A DNA stretch of 64,000 bases from the NCBI GenBank assembly GCA_015680905.1, contig CM027383.1:34966501-35030500 (forward strand), read 5' to 3'. Shown piece after piece: positions 9,811-21,146 of the stretch (its first letter is position 1; every line of letters begins with the position of its first letter). The position numbers and the translations under genes are program-made. The notes under the pieces are model-generated. The model did no database searches. It saw only the letters and a list, made by a program, of their open reading frames with translations, and was not told where the DNA came from. The DNA is from Coptis chinensis (Eukaryota; Streptophyta; Magnoliopsida; Ranunculales; Ranunculaceae).

Positions 9811-11313
9811 CTAAACAGTTTTCATCTCTTGCATGGTTAATTTAGTGCTAGCGTGGTGCAACATGTCTTGGATAAAGAGTGTCATATTCAAGTGAGATGA
9901 TCCTCCCTCTTCCATTGTACTCCTTGCCATCGCCCCAAGCTCTCTTGCTTTCTTCCTCCTCAGTTCTCCTACTTCTCCCTTATCCATTACTTCGGTAACT
10001 GCCTTCTGAACATCTTCCTTCTCCACCAACACTCCAACTTTCTCTTCCTCACCCCATTGAACAGTGACATTCACTCCAACCCTGACCGCAATTCCCAAAA
10101 CTTGTACAATTAGTTTTTCATTGAAAAATTGCTCGGCAAACATAGGCCAAGTTATCATTGGAACGCCTGCACACACCCCTTCCAATGTCGAATTCCAACC
10201 ACAATGCGTTAAGAATCCACCAATTGCTTGGTGCGATAAAATTAATACTTGAGGTGCCCAACCCATAATCAATAGACCTCTATCTTTTATCCTCTCCTCA
10301 AAATTTTCTTCGGACAAGAGTTTCTTCAATTCCCAGTCATTCTTGCCACTTCTAATCACCCAGATGAATGGGCAATTTGATGCTTCGAGTCCTAAACCAA
10401 TCTGCATCAATTGTGCAGGAATAAGACGACAAAGGCTGCCTAAGCAAACATAAACAACAGAATTTGGCTCCTTTGAATCAAGCCATTTTGAAAGTTCACG
10501 GTCATCAATTGACATCCTGTTACCTCTCTCAGCCTTATCTATGTCTTCCTTATTGCATAAAGACACTGGACCTATGCACCAAGCTTTATTGCCTTTAATC
10601 TTTTGATAGGCCTCAACATATTTGGGCTCCAAACTGTTGAAACTATTTACAACAACACCATATGCTGTTTCTTCAGCCTCTCTGATTTGGTTGCGGATAT
10701 CTTGCAAGTCCGACGATGGATCACTCAACCCTGCTGGTAGACAAGCTTTAGTTAACTCAACTCGATCAGGCAAGCCTGGAACAACAAAAGGCTCAGACTC
10801 GGAATTGATACTGAGATGAGGCTTGTGAAGGTGGATATTGTGGGAGCACAAGAGGGAAAAGCAAGACGTGCCATGGAAGATGAGTCTTGGTATATCGAAT
10901 CTGAGAGCTGTTTCGTTTGTCCATGGAAAGGCCATATCAGAAATAATACAACAAGGAATGGGCTCCATTTCTCCCATTGACTGTTCTAATGGTTGTTGCA
11001 GCATTGAAACCGCGTTAAAGAAATTCTTAGCCGTGTCTCGTGATGGAAGAGTATCAATACTTTCGCACCCCTCCGGTAATCCTACTTCAACACTTGGAAA
11101 TTTAAGCTGGAGAAGTCGGATAGCTAGGCCAGATTGTATGGCGCGATCAGTGATGGCTTTGAACCGTAAAGTATTGCGCGGTGTGGTAACTATGGTGACG
11201 ACAATGCCACGTTCAGCAAATAGTCTGGCCATGTCTACCATGGGGATCATGTGCCCCTGAGCCATTAGAGGAAAAAGAATGAAGTGAAGTTTCTGCTCTG
11301 CTTCTAAAGCCAT
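9811..11313 (-). CDS. UDP-glycosyltransferase, UGT73C-like (500 aa)
   Basis: A complete single-exon family-1 UGT. The open frame reaches an ATG at 11349, but the ATG at 11313 ([20 protein letters not shown]) places the first beta strand as in the family, so I take 11313. Catalytic His21 is in MAQGHMIP, the likely partner Asp126 in CIISDM, and the PSPG box at residues 352-395 (WAPQ, HCGWNS, FAEQ) has the usual Trp at position 38. The C-terminal EEGGSS motif and closing helix are present. It shares special stretches (LLCSHNIHLHKPH, CNK after GPVSL) with the broken copy at 13515-14570, of which it is the nearest relative. A PPR gene fragment lies about 320 bp upstream, as it does behind the 13.5-kb copy. 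It probably glucosylates a small hydroxylated metabolite; the acceptor is unknown. Confidence 0.95.
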   Translation of the reverse strand: MALEAEQKLHFILFPLMAQGHMIPMVDMARLFAERGIVVTIVTTPRNTLRFKAITDRAIQSGLAIRLLQLKFPSVEVGLPEGCESIDTLPSRDTAKNFFNAVSMLQQPLEQSMGEMEPIPCCIISDMAFPWTNETALRFDIPRLIFHGTSCFSLLCSHNIHLHKPHLSINSESEPFVVPGLPDRVELTKACLPAGLSDPSSDLQDIRNQIREAEETAYGVVVNSFNSLEPKYVEAYQKIKGNKAWCIGPVSLCNKEDIDKAERGNRMSIDDRELSKWLDSKEPNSVVYVCLGSLCRLIPAQLMQIGLGLEASNCPFIWVIRSGKNDWELKKLLSEENFEERIKDRGLLIMGWAPQVLILSHQAIGGFLTHCGWNSTLEGVCAGVPMITWPMFAEQFFNEKLIVQVLGIAVRVGVNVTVQWGEEEKVGVLVEKEDVQKAVTEVMDKGEVGELRRKKARELGAMARSTMEEGGSSHLNMTLFIQDMLHHASTKLTMQEMKTV

Positions 11314-11446
11314 GAGATTTAGTAAGGTGGTTTTTTCTCGGAGATACAAAAATGATATAACTTGAACTTTGAAGATATCTGATGAGAAGAGTGTACTTAG
11401 TACTTACTTAATACTCTCGCTTCCAAAGCTTACAGATTTTCACAAA

Positions 11447-11474
11447 GAAAACGTAAGCACCAATGTCAGCAGAG
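11447..11474. repeat. Short upstream segment shared with 17633-17660
   Basis: The sequence gaaaacgtaagcaccaatgt plus its continuation recurs with about one or two changes at 17633-17660, in the same orientation. Here it lies ~135 bp upstream of the intact UGT start. There it lies just beyond the LTR-like insertion that separates it from the broken UGT at 13515-14570. It marks the duplicated UGT promoter region. Confidence 0.65.
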
Positions 11475-11635
11475 CAGCATGGATATTCTATTATTTATGC
11501 AGGCATGGATATATATATTCTTTATTGGCCAAAACTGGGTCAGGTCATGGGCACATCAGAACCCAGAAATTACTGTAGTAACTGAATTCTTCTATATTGC
11601 ACCGCTTCTGATAAAACTTGATCCGCTAGCTTTCT

Positions 11636-12470
11636 TCACATGTTGATTATAGTATCCCTCACAATTTTTGCCTCATCCCATTTCCCACTCAAAGCATACA
11701 AGTCTGATATTATAGTATAAACACCTCCATCATGCTCTGGCTTCAACACCTTCAAAACATGTTGTATCACTTTCTCAGCCAACTCGAATTGCTTATGCAC
11801 TTTACACACAGCCAAGGAAGAACTCCACACAATTACATTTGGTTCAATTCTCATTGACTCGATAACTCCATAAGCTTCGTCCAGCTGTCCCGCCTTACCT
11901 AACAAATCAACTACGCATCCATAGTGTTGAATCCTAGGTTCCAACTTCCAACCCATACTCTTCAACCATGTTGTAGAAATATTTAAGCCTGTGAATGTAA
12001 ACTCATTCGGCCTTACACCAGCTTCTTTCATCTTTCCAAACATAAATATTGCCTTGTCACCATATCTGTTTTGAGCTTACCCACATATCATAGCACTCTA
12101 AGTGATCACATTCCTCTCTTTCATCCTCTCAAAAAGTAGAAAAGCATTTTGCGACAATCCACACTTACTATACATATAAACCATAACCGTCCCAATCTCG
12201 ACATTCCATTTCCAACCATTCTTCACCATAAAACCATGAAGAGACCTCCCTACCAACAACCCAAGACTACCCACGTATGAACATCTTGCTAAAACCAATC
12301 CACACCTAACTTGGTCAGGTTTCCCCCTAACCATATACCCAGCAATCATGGCAGACCACGACGCAATGTTCTCAAAAAGCAACCGAGCTTTCTCAACATC
12401 CCCAGACTTAAATACCCAATAATCATAGTATTCAACGTAACCGTGTTTCTCTCAGGCATTTCATAAAAAA
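11636..12470 (-). pseudogene. Pentatricopeptide-repeat (PPR) protein relic
   Basis: PPR proteins bind organellar RNA through tandem 35-residue helical pairs. Two open pieces on the minus strand, 12382-12098 and 12043-11636, read as PPR-like repeats (SWSAMIAGYMVRG, WNVEIGTVMVYMYSKCG, MKEAGVRPNEFTFTG, QHYGCVVDLLGKAGQLDEA, PNVIVWSSSLAVCKVHK). They end in the E-type tail (GGVYTIISDLYALSGKWDEA). The frame is broken between the pieces and continues recognisably to ~12470. Most of the N-terminal repeats and any targeting peptide are missing. It is a truncated host-gene relic carried within the UGT duplication block (see 17770-17975). Confidence 0.85.
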
Positions 12471-13514
12471 GTTTACAAGATTCTTGAAATGAAGACACGT
12501 AATAAAGAATTTGGACTTAAGCCCAAGTTTCACGTAGGTGATTTATCAAGATTTTAATGTAAACAAGACTGAATATGATTATATGAATCAAAAGGGATGG
12601 CATTTGAGTGTAGAGTGTTAAAGCTTTTCTTATACTTGGACCCCATCAACTTATTATGCTTCTTCTTGTAAATCATTAAACCAAGTTTAGGTGAAACATT
12701 ATTTGCATTTTGTTTTCTTCATTCTGAAAATGTCTCTTCTTGTGTTATATAAGGAAGACAAATCATTTTTTCCATTTCCGAATCTACCATTACAAAAAAA
12801 TTCTAAAACTATATTAAGTGGGGGTAACTTTGACTTTTTATGTTAAACAAAAGTACTGTAGTCACTTGTCATGTCTATTAGCACACGTGAATAGTATCCT
12901 CAACGCATAGTGCATTGGGGCTTTGCCTATTTATCGAAAATATTTCACCGCTCCAGACTTGTGCAATTAACGTACAGTAAGACTGTCACCACCACATCAC
13001 AGACATGACGAATCAAGCATGGGAACATGTTATGAAGCTAGTTAACTCTATATGCAAAAGCAAAATGAAAATAGCTATCACAGAAATCATAACCAGATCG
13101 AACTATAGGTTTATATATAGGGGAGTCCTTTGAGAACAAAAGTTTGGTGTAAGTACTAATAATTAGTACGTCTTTTGTCTTCATCATTTGGAAGATATCT
13201 TGGTGAAGTCATCAATTGAGATTTGAGAGATAGTACATGCATCATACAGGTGACGGAGCTTTTGTGATCCTCAACTCAAATTGTTTTCAAGTTCTACGGA
13301 TAATTATTCTAGTATCATCACATGAATATACCTTTCCAAGTTCAAATGCATGAATCTGGAGTCTAAGCTAATTTCACATGTCATCCGTAACTTGACTATC
13401 CGATCATAAATTTTCAAAATTCGCAGTACTAAACTGTAGGGTCCCTTGAGTCCTTGAGAAATAGACATAAGTGAAATCCGTGAAAAACACATGTAGTATA
13501 TGCTTGATATGCAT
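12471..13514. other. Spacer, nothing recognised
   Basis: About 1 kb of AT-rich DNA between the PPR relic and the next broken UGT. The small minus-strand frames near 13304-13589 only partly overlap UGT sequence, and the rest has no family resemblance. The junction at about 13515, where UGT homology stops abruptly before the PSPG box, is a deletion or rearrangement point. Confidence 0.4.
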
Positions 13515-14570
13515 CGGATCAGTTATCAGACCTCTATCTTTTGTCCTCTCCTCGAATCTTTCCTCAGATAACCATTTCTCTAACTGCAAGTCATAGTGGC
13601 CACTTCTGATAACCCAAATGAATGGGCGTTTTGATGCTTCTAGGCCTAAACCAATCTGTTTTAATTAGTTGTGAAGGAATAAGACGACAAAGTTAAGGCT
13701 GCCTAAACAAACATAAATAACAGACTTTGGCTCCTTTGAATCAAGCCACCTTAAACATTCGTCGTCCACAATTGACAATTGAGACCTTGTTACCTCTCTG
13801 AGCCTAATCAAAGTTTCCTTTATTGCACAATGACACTGGACCGATACACCAAACTTTATTTGGCCTTTCTGTACTCATCAAGGTATTTGGGCTCCAAAGC
13901 ATCAAAAATTCAAAACTATTTACTACAACACCATATACTGGTTTTTCAGCTTCTCTAACTTGGTCCCGAAGATCACGCATATCGGTTTTGGGATCATTGA
14001 ACCCAGGTGGTCGGCATGCTTTAGTTATCTCCACTCGATCAGGCAAGCCTGGCACAAAAAAAGGCTCTGACTCAGAACTTACACTCTCATGAGACTTGTG
14101 AAGGTGTATATTGTGGGAGCACAAGAGAGAAAAGCAAGATATGCCATGGAAAATGAGTCTTTGTATACTAAACTTACAGGCTGTCTCATTAGTCCTCGGC
14201 AGGAACGTATCAGAGATGATACAACTTGGCGCAGGTTCCATTTCTTGTATTGATTGTTCAAATGGTTGTTGTAGCAAGGAGAGTGCAACAAGGAAATTCT
14301 TAACCATGTCTCTCGAAGAGAGAGTATCAGCACTTTCGCATCCCTCTGGTAATCCTGCTTCAACACATGGAAACTGGAGCTGAAGAAGCCGAATTGGGAG
14401 GCCAGATTGAATGGCGCGATCCGTAATGGCCTTGAATCGTTATGCATTATTACAAAGTGTGTTGGCTATGGTGACAATCACCTTGCGTTGGGCAAGTAGT
14501 CTGGCTATGTCTATCATGGGGATCATGTGACCTTGAGCCATGCATCAAAGGAAACAATATGAAGTGATGC
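13515..14570 (-). pseudogene. Broken and 3'-truncated UDP-glycosyltransferase
   Basis: From a start-like [16 protein letters not shown] near 14545 the minus strand follows a UGT73 protein. An early stop lies around 14440. A long clean stretch follows at 14307-13804 (PSCIISDTFLPRTNETA, CFSLLCSHNIHLHKSH, FVPGLPDRVEITKACRPPG, YGVVVNSF). Then come small insertions that shift the frame, and a last piece with [19 protein letters not shown]. Homology stops at ~13515, so the entire PSPG donor box and C-terminal helix are absent. A 2.9-kb LTR-like insertion directly abuts its 5' side. It is most like the intact 9811-11313 gene. It cannot make an active enzyme. Confidence 0.9.
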
Positions 14571-14613
14571 TGCTGCTCCACTTCAGGATATGGAAGTTAC
14601 CTAAGATGGTTTT

Positions 14614-17517
14614 TATAACACCCCGTCTTTTAATTGCTTTTCCTATAATAATATTAATAATAATAATAATAATGTAAATAAATAACAGAGATAAGATATC
14701 CAGTAAAAAGCCCGTAAGTAAGTAGATAGGTTTAAAACCCTTGTTTTTCGTAGGGGTTTCTCATGTAGAGTTTTGAGGGAAAAACAAAACGAGAGTTTTA
14801 GAAGAAAAAAAAAAAAGGAGAGTTTTACCGAGAAAAAAAAAAAGGGTTGAACAAGAAAGATCGTCCGGTTTATACCAACGACAACTTTGGGGGGTTTCTT
14901 TTTTTAAAAGTCGCTCGGTTTATAACAAAGAAGTGGATATTTTACGTTTTATTTTTGTTTACCATCGATTTTGTGATACGAGGTACTGTTCACATGATGC
15001 TTTATTTAGCCAATACGATATACTGTGTAGTGTAAACTTAATATATAACTTGGAATAAATCTAAAGTGATTTCTGGCTATGAACAAACTGGACGATTTAG
15101 GTATTCAGGAATTGGTTGGATGGAGAGTTGTGGGTTCGGAGGTTGTCAAAACCTTGAACCCACCCAAAACGCCCTCTTCTTGTTTTTTCATTAGAATTCG
15201 GTCCTGTATAGTTTTACTGAACTTTTCTGTTGTTGGGTTGGTATATATTGTGTGGTGATGTTAACTGTTGTGTTACCATTGAACTTATATGATTGTTGTT
15301 TGGGTGGAATGGGTGAGGGGGAAGCCTTGAAACAGCCATTAATGGCGTTCGACCAAGACCCAAACCGTTCTGATTTTTATGTGTTGTTTGAATGTTTTGT
15401 TGTTTGGTTTTTGTTGGGAGAGTGTTGTTGGGTTGTGGTGGATGTGTTGCGGTGGATTGGGTCTTTGGAGAGGAGCCGCCCGAGCTCAAGGGTTTTGTTA
15501 ATGGCGTGGGATACGATTTTTGCAGTATAACGAAATCATGAATTGTTAGGATAGGTGTGTAGGGGTTTTTGTGGGGATGAAAACCGCTGGGTTTGTTTTA
15601 GTTATAGGTGGCCGGTGGTGGCTGCATCGGTGGTGGAGGCGCTAGTGGAGATTTCATGAGCAAGGAGATGAATAGTGACTCACGATTTGGGCTTGGGCCA
15701 AATCGTGGTGGGCTATATGTTTTTGTTTGGTTTTTTTTTAAAATTTTAGACTATGGGCTTTTGGCTTTGGGCTTTTAGGTTTTTGGAGTTTAGGCTAGGT
15801 TGACCAATATTGACTGTTGACTTTGACCAGAGTTGACTTTGACCAGTTGACCCAAAAATTTGACTTTTTCCTAAAATTATGATTCGGTCTATTAGGATAA
15901 GTCTAGGACTATTAGCATGTTTGACTTATGCTAGGACCTTTATAAATATACTTGTGTACGTGTATTTACTGCTTTGTGATTTTTCAGTCTTTTACGATAC
16001 ACAACGTTATGACACTTATACATTCATGAAATTAATAACGCGTAAACCAAAAATAATTGAATCAAGATTTTTCCTTCGTTCTCTGAAATAAGTTATGCAA
16101 TAAAGTTCAATAATGCGTAAATAAAATTTACCGCACCCTTTTAGAACTCTCCACGCCTCAAGTTTTGGAATTTGAGTTTATGACTGATGAAGTCATATGT
16201 TAGGTGGGCATTTATTGAATGTGCAATAAATGGCCTGTTAGCGTTATATAAGAGTATTCATTGAATGTGCCATGAATGACCAGATGGTTTGATCGCCTCT
16301 AAAGAGGAACTAAGGTATTCGCCATGGGTTAGTTGAATTCCTCGAGTGTATCGGAATGTAGAATTGGGTATTCCTTGAATGTGGCGAATGACCCGGGCAT
16401 TCATTGAATGTGCCATGAATGACCCGTTAGTGATATGATAGGTACTCCTTGAATGTGGCGGGAATGACCTAAGGTATTCATTGAATGTGCCATGAATGAC
16501 TCGAGTTTTGTGCCCAAAGAGGTCGTGAAATATGTGTATGAAAGCCCGAGATGGATATGATATTGTGGTATTCGGTGGGAGAGAGGGCACAGAATGTGTG
16601 ATTTGGCAAATGTATGGAGTGCAAATCGTGGAGTAGGTACTAAAGGGTGGGTGTATAAGAAAAGTAATTGATTAATTGATAAGAGAAATTGATTTGTTTA
16701 TACGAGCGTGCTTGGGTTTACCTTTGAATACATATAGAATATCTACATATGTTATATATACAAGTTCTAACTTTCTTTTGCAGGAGGATATGACTTAATA
16801 ATATTTTGTGCAGGGACGCGGTCCTACCCTTATACAGCGGCGGATATCGGTAAGTGTAATTCAATTATTTAGATATTAAAATGAATTATTAGAATGAGTT
16901 AATAAAATGAAAGTTTTGCTTGGGAAGAAACTATGCCGGTTGAGATGACGGAACTACCTGTCTTCCAAGCCGAAAATGATTAGATTATGATAGATTTAAA
17001 GTGTAGTTGGATAAGTAAAGTTTGAAATATTTATATGTAGTTAGTCTACTCATACCAGCAAATTCCATTTTGCTGACTCATGTTTGCTTTGTTTTGGCAA
17101 TGTGGGTGTGTTCTTGGGAACACAGTGGAAAAGCGATGGAACCGCTAGGCGTGATTAGGATTAGTGCTGGAAGCGGTCAGTTAGTTTTCTTTTAGGTCTG
17201 ATTCTTTATTGGAATGATGTAATAACGTAGTTTACCTTTTTTATGGCATGAGAACATGGTAATGAGGAATTTTATTTTGAGAGTTGGTTTGATGTTTTAT
17301 TTGGACGAATGATATCTTAATAAAGCAATGGCGGATAATTATTGAGATTATTTTTAATTTATGTTGTTTCTTTTATGACATGACTGTTAGGGTTTTGTAT
17401 GTGTAGTATCCTCCGTCATAGTCTGGGTTTTTAAACAAGTGAACCTAGTGATGTTTGAGATTTTTTTTATATTTCAAATATTCACTTTGTTATTGTTTAG
17501 AAATTCAGACTGTGACA
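14614..17517. mobile_element. Solo-LTR-like insertion, 2.9 kb (probable LTR retroelement fossil)
   Basis: The ends read tataacaccccg and tgtgaca, close to the TGTAACACCCCG...TGTGACA ends of some long plant LTRs. Perfect 5-bp direct repeats (gtttt at 14609-14613 and 17518-17522) flank it. No gag, protease, RT or integrase is recognisable inside, so a solo LTR (or a large non-coding LTR-type element) is the best reading. Ty3/Gypsy is the likely superfamily from size and termini. It separates the broken UGT at 13515-14570 from its former promoter region, so it is younger than that duplication. It contains a family of short palindromic repeats at 16200-16510. Confidence 0.65.
16200..16510. repeat. 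Clustered ~30-bp palindromic repeats inside the LTR-like element
   Basis: Six related units of the type gtattcattgaatgtgccat followed by gaatgac begin near 16207, 16253, 16364, 16396, 16440 and 16472. They alternate between a 'cattcattgaatgtgccatgaatgac' form and a 'ctccttgaatgtggcg' form. Each unit is itself an imperfect palindrome (attcattgaat; cattca...tgaatg). Spacing is irregular. This is a minisatellite-like block, not a CRISPR. Confidence 0.7.
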
Positions 17518-17522
17518 GTTTT

Positions 17523-17769
17523 CAGGGAGAAAATTGAACAATCCAATTTGGAGAGAGCAAGTTATGTAATGGATAAATTGTACTGCCAAGTTCCAAACAC
17601 TGCCAAATTAAGGTCCCCCTCTTTGCTGAAATAGAAAACGTGAGCACCAATGTCAGCATAACGATAGCTATTGTTTGCTTGGAAACTTGGACCAGTGTGA
17701 TGCACTGATGGTGGGTGAGAATTTAAATGATAAGTCTGAAGTTGTCCATATCTGTTTGTACTTCGTAGT
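17523..17769. other. Former UGT upstream region displaced by the LTR-like insertion
   Basis: It continues the flank of the broken UGT after the insertion. The segment at 17633-17660 matches 11447-11474 upstream of the intact 9811-11313 gene. No gene is present. Confidence 0.5.
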
Positions 17770-17975
17770 AGAATAAACCTTCATCCTCTCCCCTTTATCA
17801 CATGTCCTTTAACACTGCGCTTCATTCCATTTCCTGCTCGGAGCATATACAAGTTTGATATTGTGTATAAACACGCGTGTCCTCCATTATCTGGCTTCAC
17901 GCCTTCACGTCCAAAATTTGTTTTCACTTTTATCAACCATCTTGAACTGCTTATTCACCTTAATGCTGCCACCTC
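17770..17975 (-). pseudogene. Second PPR relic (C-terminal tail fragment)
   Basis: The DNA is clearly related to 11650-11830, the C-terminal part of the PPR relic. The stretches cccatttcccactc / ccatttcctgctcgg, catacaagtctgatatt / catatacaagtttgatatt, and ctctggcttcaacacctt / tctggcttcacgccttc follow one another in both. It is shorter, with more substitutions and gaps, and has no useful open frame. Its position upstream of the UGT at 13515-14570 mirrors the other PPR relic upstream of 9811-11313. Confidence 0.75.
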
Positions 17976-18059
17976 ATAAAGAAACTGGTCTAGCACACAA
18001 GTACACAACACGCTCTTTCCTTCAGCCTTCCAGTATTCTTCATTGTATTATTGCTCTTT

Positions 18060-18348
18060 TTTTCCTCCAATTCATCACAACTATTGACCATCACACCATA
18101 TTGGTTCAGCATCTTTAATATTACTGCCGTATGTATTGGAAGTACTTCGGTGCAACCATGACTCCAGGCTGTTATTTTGTCATTTCAGAGCATGCCTGAA
18201 AAAAGAAAAGGTTCTGACTGAGAAGTAGCCGTATGGTGGATCTCAATGTACTAAATTATGCAAGAGATAAGCAACAGATGCATGGAAAACAATCCTTGGT
18301 GTTTGAAACTTGAGAGCTGTTCCAGATGTCCATGCATGGATGACTCAT
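18060..18348 (-). pseudogene. UGT relic, middle part (left of LINE)
   Basis: Minus-strand homology to the acceptor domain of the array UGTs: the counterpart of YGVVINSFYDLEP is near 18090, a decayed pro-Gly-rich region near 18180, and the KFDIPRL...FHG...FS...CSHN region near 18250-18330. There is no intact frame. Homology ends at 'gatgtccatg', where a LINE has inserted; the N-terminal remainder is at 21147-21415. The PSPG half is not found. Confidence 0.75.
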
Positions 18349-18351
18349 GTC

Positions 18352-21146
18352 TTTTTTTTTTGCTAAAGGGTAATTGTATTAGATAGCAAAGAAAAAACAG
18401 TATACATTTGTGAGGGCCTTGGGTAGACCACTCCAACATACATTTCCTAAATTTTTAAGAAATAAATCTGAAATAGGTAGAGTGTTGGTTCTCTAACCTA
18501 TAAACAAAATTAGGTCTATGCTCCCACCATTGCTTCTGGCCTTTTGCTAGGGTCGCTCCTTTCTTTGCACACAAGTCTGCTCCGAAATTTGCCTCCCTCC
18601 ATGTGCTTGTTAGAACTATATTTGCCTTCCCTTTAGTCCTTTCCCAATCTGCTCTAACTTTCCAAAGGTTATCGAGTTGGTTTGGAATGCTTTGATTGCT
18701 GCTGTGGAGTCCGACTCCACCCATATTTTCGTGAACCCCATCTCAATCGCCTTCGTAATACCTTCAACAATAGCTCTTGATTCAGCCACATAGTTTGTAT
18801 CTGAGCCTATTCCCCCAATGTAAACTCCAACAACTTCGCCTGTGTACTTCCTGAATAGTGTTCCCCAACCTGCTGGACCAGGATTGCCTCGAAAGCACGA
18901 CCATCCGCATTGATTTTTAAGTATTCAGTGATGGAGCAACCAATAACACTCAAGAATCCTTGGTGCTCGACTCAGTTTATTCCTCAGTCCCAAGGCATGA
19001 AGTGCTTCCAATTCTAGAGGGGTGTTGTCCATGGTGCCACCAGAGAGCTCATGTGCTCTTAGAATAGCCCTTTTGATATGTATTCTGACCTGCCCCTTCT
19101 CAACATTCCCACCATCATAAAGAACTCGGTTTCTTGTCTTCCAAATATGTACAAGGCAAGCAATAGTCAGGCCGGACTGGATGTCTTTTGTGAGTGGGCT
19201 CCCCGGACTTACAAGAATTGAGAACATCGTCCTCGGTAGATGCCTGACCGCAACTTGAATGATTCCTTTAGATAGTTCCATTGTTCTTGTCGAAAGTGCA
19301 TCCGAAGAGAATGTGTTCCTGTGTCTCTTCATGCTGCAAGCCCAGGCAACACCTAGATGCAATTTTAAAATTCCTCTTCTTAAGCATGTCATCAGTGTGC
19401 ATAATCCCCTGGAAAATTTTCCAGCCAATGGCTTGAGTACTTGGGTGCAACTTGGCCTTCCAAATGAATGTATGCCTCACCTTTTTCTCGCTTCTTTTCG
19501 ATTGCTTCATGTGCGGTAGATCGAGAATTTGCCATTGGTAGATGGCATCCGGATCCTAGCATCATCTTGTGTGGAATTTGGGGCTTGTAGGTCATTAACA
19601 TTGACACCGTATCCGAATCTGAATCATTTCAAAGGGGAAACTCCATTGTCCATTCATGTATGCATTCACTAAGTCTTGAACTGCAATGCCCCCAAAAATC
19701 ATCTGTCATCTGAAATATATGAGTGAAAGTTCCGGCTCCTGTCCAGTTTTCCTTCCATGTGTTTATGGCTTCTCCAGTACCGATGACCCAGGTCGTATGC
19801 ACTTTTGATTCCTTGAGAGCCCATTTGATGCCTGGCCATATAGTAGAAGTCTTGTATTTTGTCCACTCATCACTTCTTGCACCATATTTCCCCTTCATAT
19901 ACATTGCCCACCATTATTATCATTTTCTAAGCTCCAAGACAACTTCATCAAAGATAGCTAGATTAATGTCTTTGAGTCTCCTCAGCCCAAGTCCACCCTC
20001 TTCCTGTGGCTTACATGTTTTCTCCCAGTTCAGAGTCATGAATTTCTTTTCTGCAGGATTTCCAGACCAAATGAAATTTCTAATAATTTTCTCACACTCC
20101 TTAATGACTGAAGCAGGCCATTTGTAAATAGCCAAGTTGTGGACGGATATGCTATTGAGAACATGCCTTGCAAGAACAACTCTTCCTTGAAATGAAAGCA
20201 TCTTGCCAGCCCAGCTAGTTGCTTTCTTCCTTATCTTGTCGACCAGAAGGGTTAGGTTTGCTTTAGTTAACCTTCCTGTGATGATTGGCACACCAAGATA
20301 CTTCTCCGAAGGCCACCCTCTTTTATGCCCGAAAAACACAATAGATTCCCTTCGCATGTGGTCATGGGGCTTAGAAAGATTTTGCACTTGTCTTTGTTGA
20401 TGTCTTGACCAACCGAGCATTGATACACCTAACAAATCTAGAAGAGACTTTAGACATCTTTTATCAAAGATTACGTAACATAAAAATATCATCGGCAAAC
20501 ATGAGGTGAGAGGGGCTACAATAGTTTGTATGTGTTACCATTCTTTTGACTTTCTTTTGGGAGACTAGGTACTCTATTCCCCTGCTGAGACAGTCTTCTG
20601 CAAAGGCAAAGAGGAGAGGTGATAGTGGATCTCCTTGTCGTAGTCCCCTGTTTGCTGTGAAATAGCCTCTTGGCCCTCCATTGATCATGACGGATATGCA
20701 ATTGTTTGTGATAGCTCCTTGAAGCCAATGAAGCCAGGTGTCAGAGAAGCCAAATCTTTCCATGACAGACCAGAGAAATTTCCAATCGAGTGTATCAAAT
20801 GCTTGAGAGATGTCAAGTTTGATAGCTGCATTGCCTCCATGTCTCTTGACTTTGAGTTCATTAATCATTTCTGAAGCAAGCCCAATGGCATGATGTGAGT
20901 TTCGATTGGAGATGAAACCATATTGAGCCTTTGAGATGATTTTTGAAGCTATTGGAGCCAGCCTAGAAGCCAAGATCTTTGTAATAATCTTGTAAGCAAA
21001 ATTTGAGAGGCATATTGGTCTGTACCGATTAAGCTGGTTTGCATTCCTCTCTTTTGGTATCAGCACAATAAAATTTACATTGTAGCTTTTTGGTAGTCTG
21101 CTTTTCAAAAAGAAGTATCTCACTGCTCTATGGGGAGGTTGTAGTT
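18352..21146 (-). mobile_element. 5'-truncated L1-type LINE with RNase H domain
   Basis: A T-run at 18352-18361 is the poly(A) tail of a minus-strand LINE. Reading leftwards from ~21146 one meets reverse transcriptase ([50 protein letters not shown]; the catalytic LMFADDIFML), the thumb/connection region (SWAGKMLSFQGRVVLARHVL), a zf-RVT Cys/His region (FIWKAKL, HEETQEHILFGC) and a C-terminal RNase H (NADGRAFRGNPGPAGWGTLF; YVAESRAIVEG; VESDSTAAI; HVL-type TWREANFGADLCAKKGA). The endonuclease and ORF1 are missing, as expected for 5' truncation; several frameshifts and stops separate the pieces. Imperfect target repeats containing atgact lie on both sides (near 18341 and 21151). It splits a UGT relic. 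Confidence 0.9.

Noticed and set aside
16200-16510. Regularly repeated palindromes resembling a CRISPR array
   Set aside because: Spacers are irregular and themselves related, the repeats alternate between two forms, and the setting is a plant LTR-like element. No cas gene is present.
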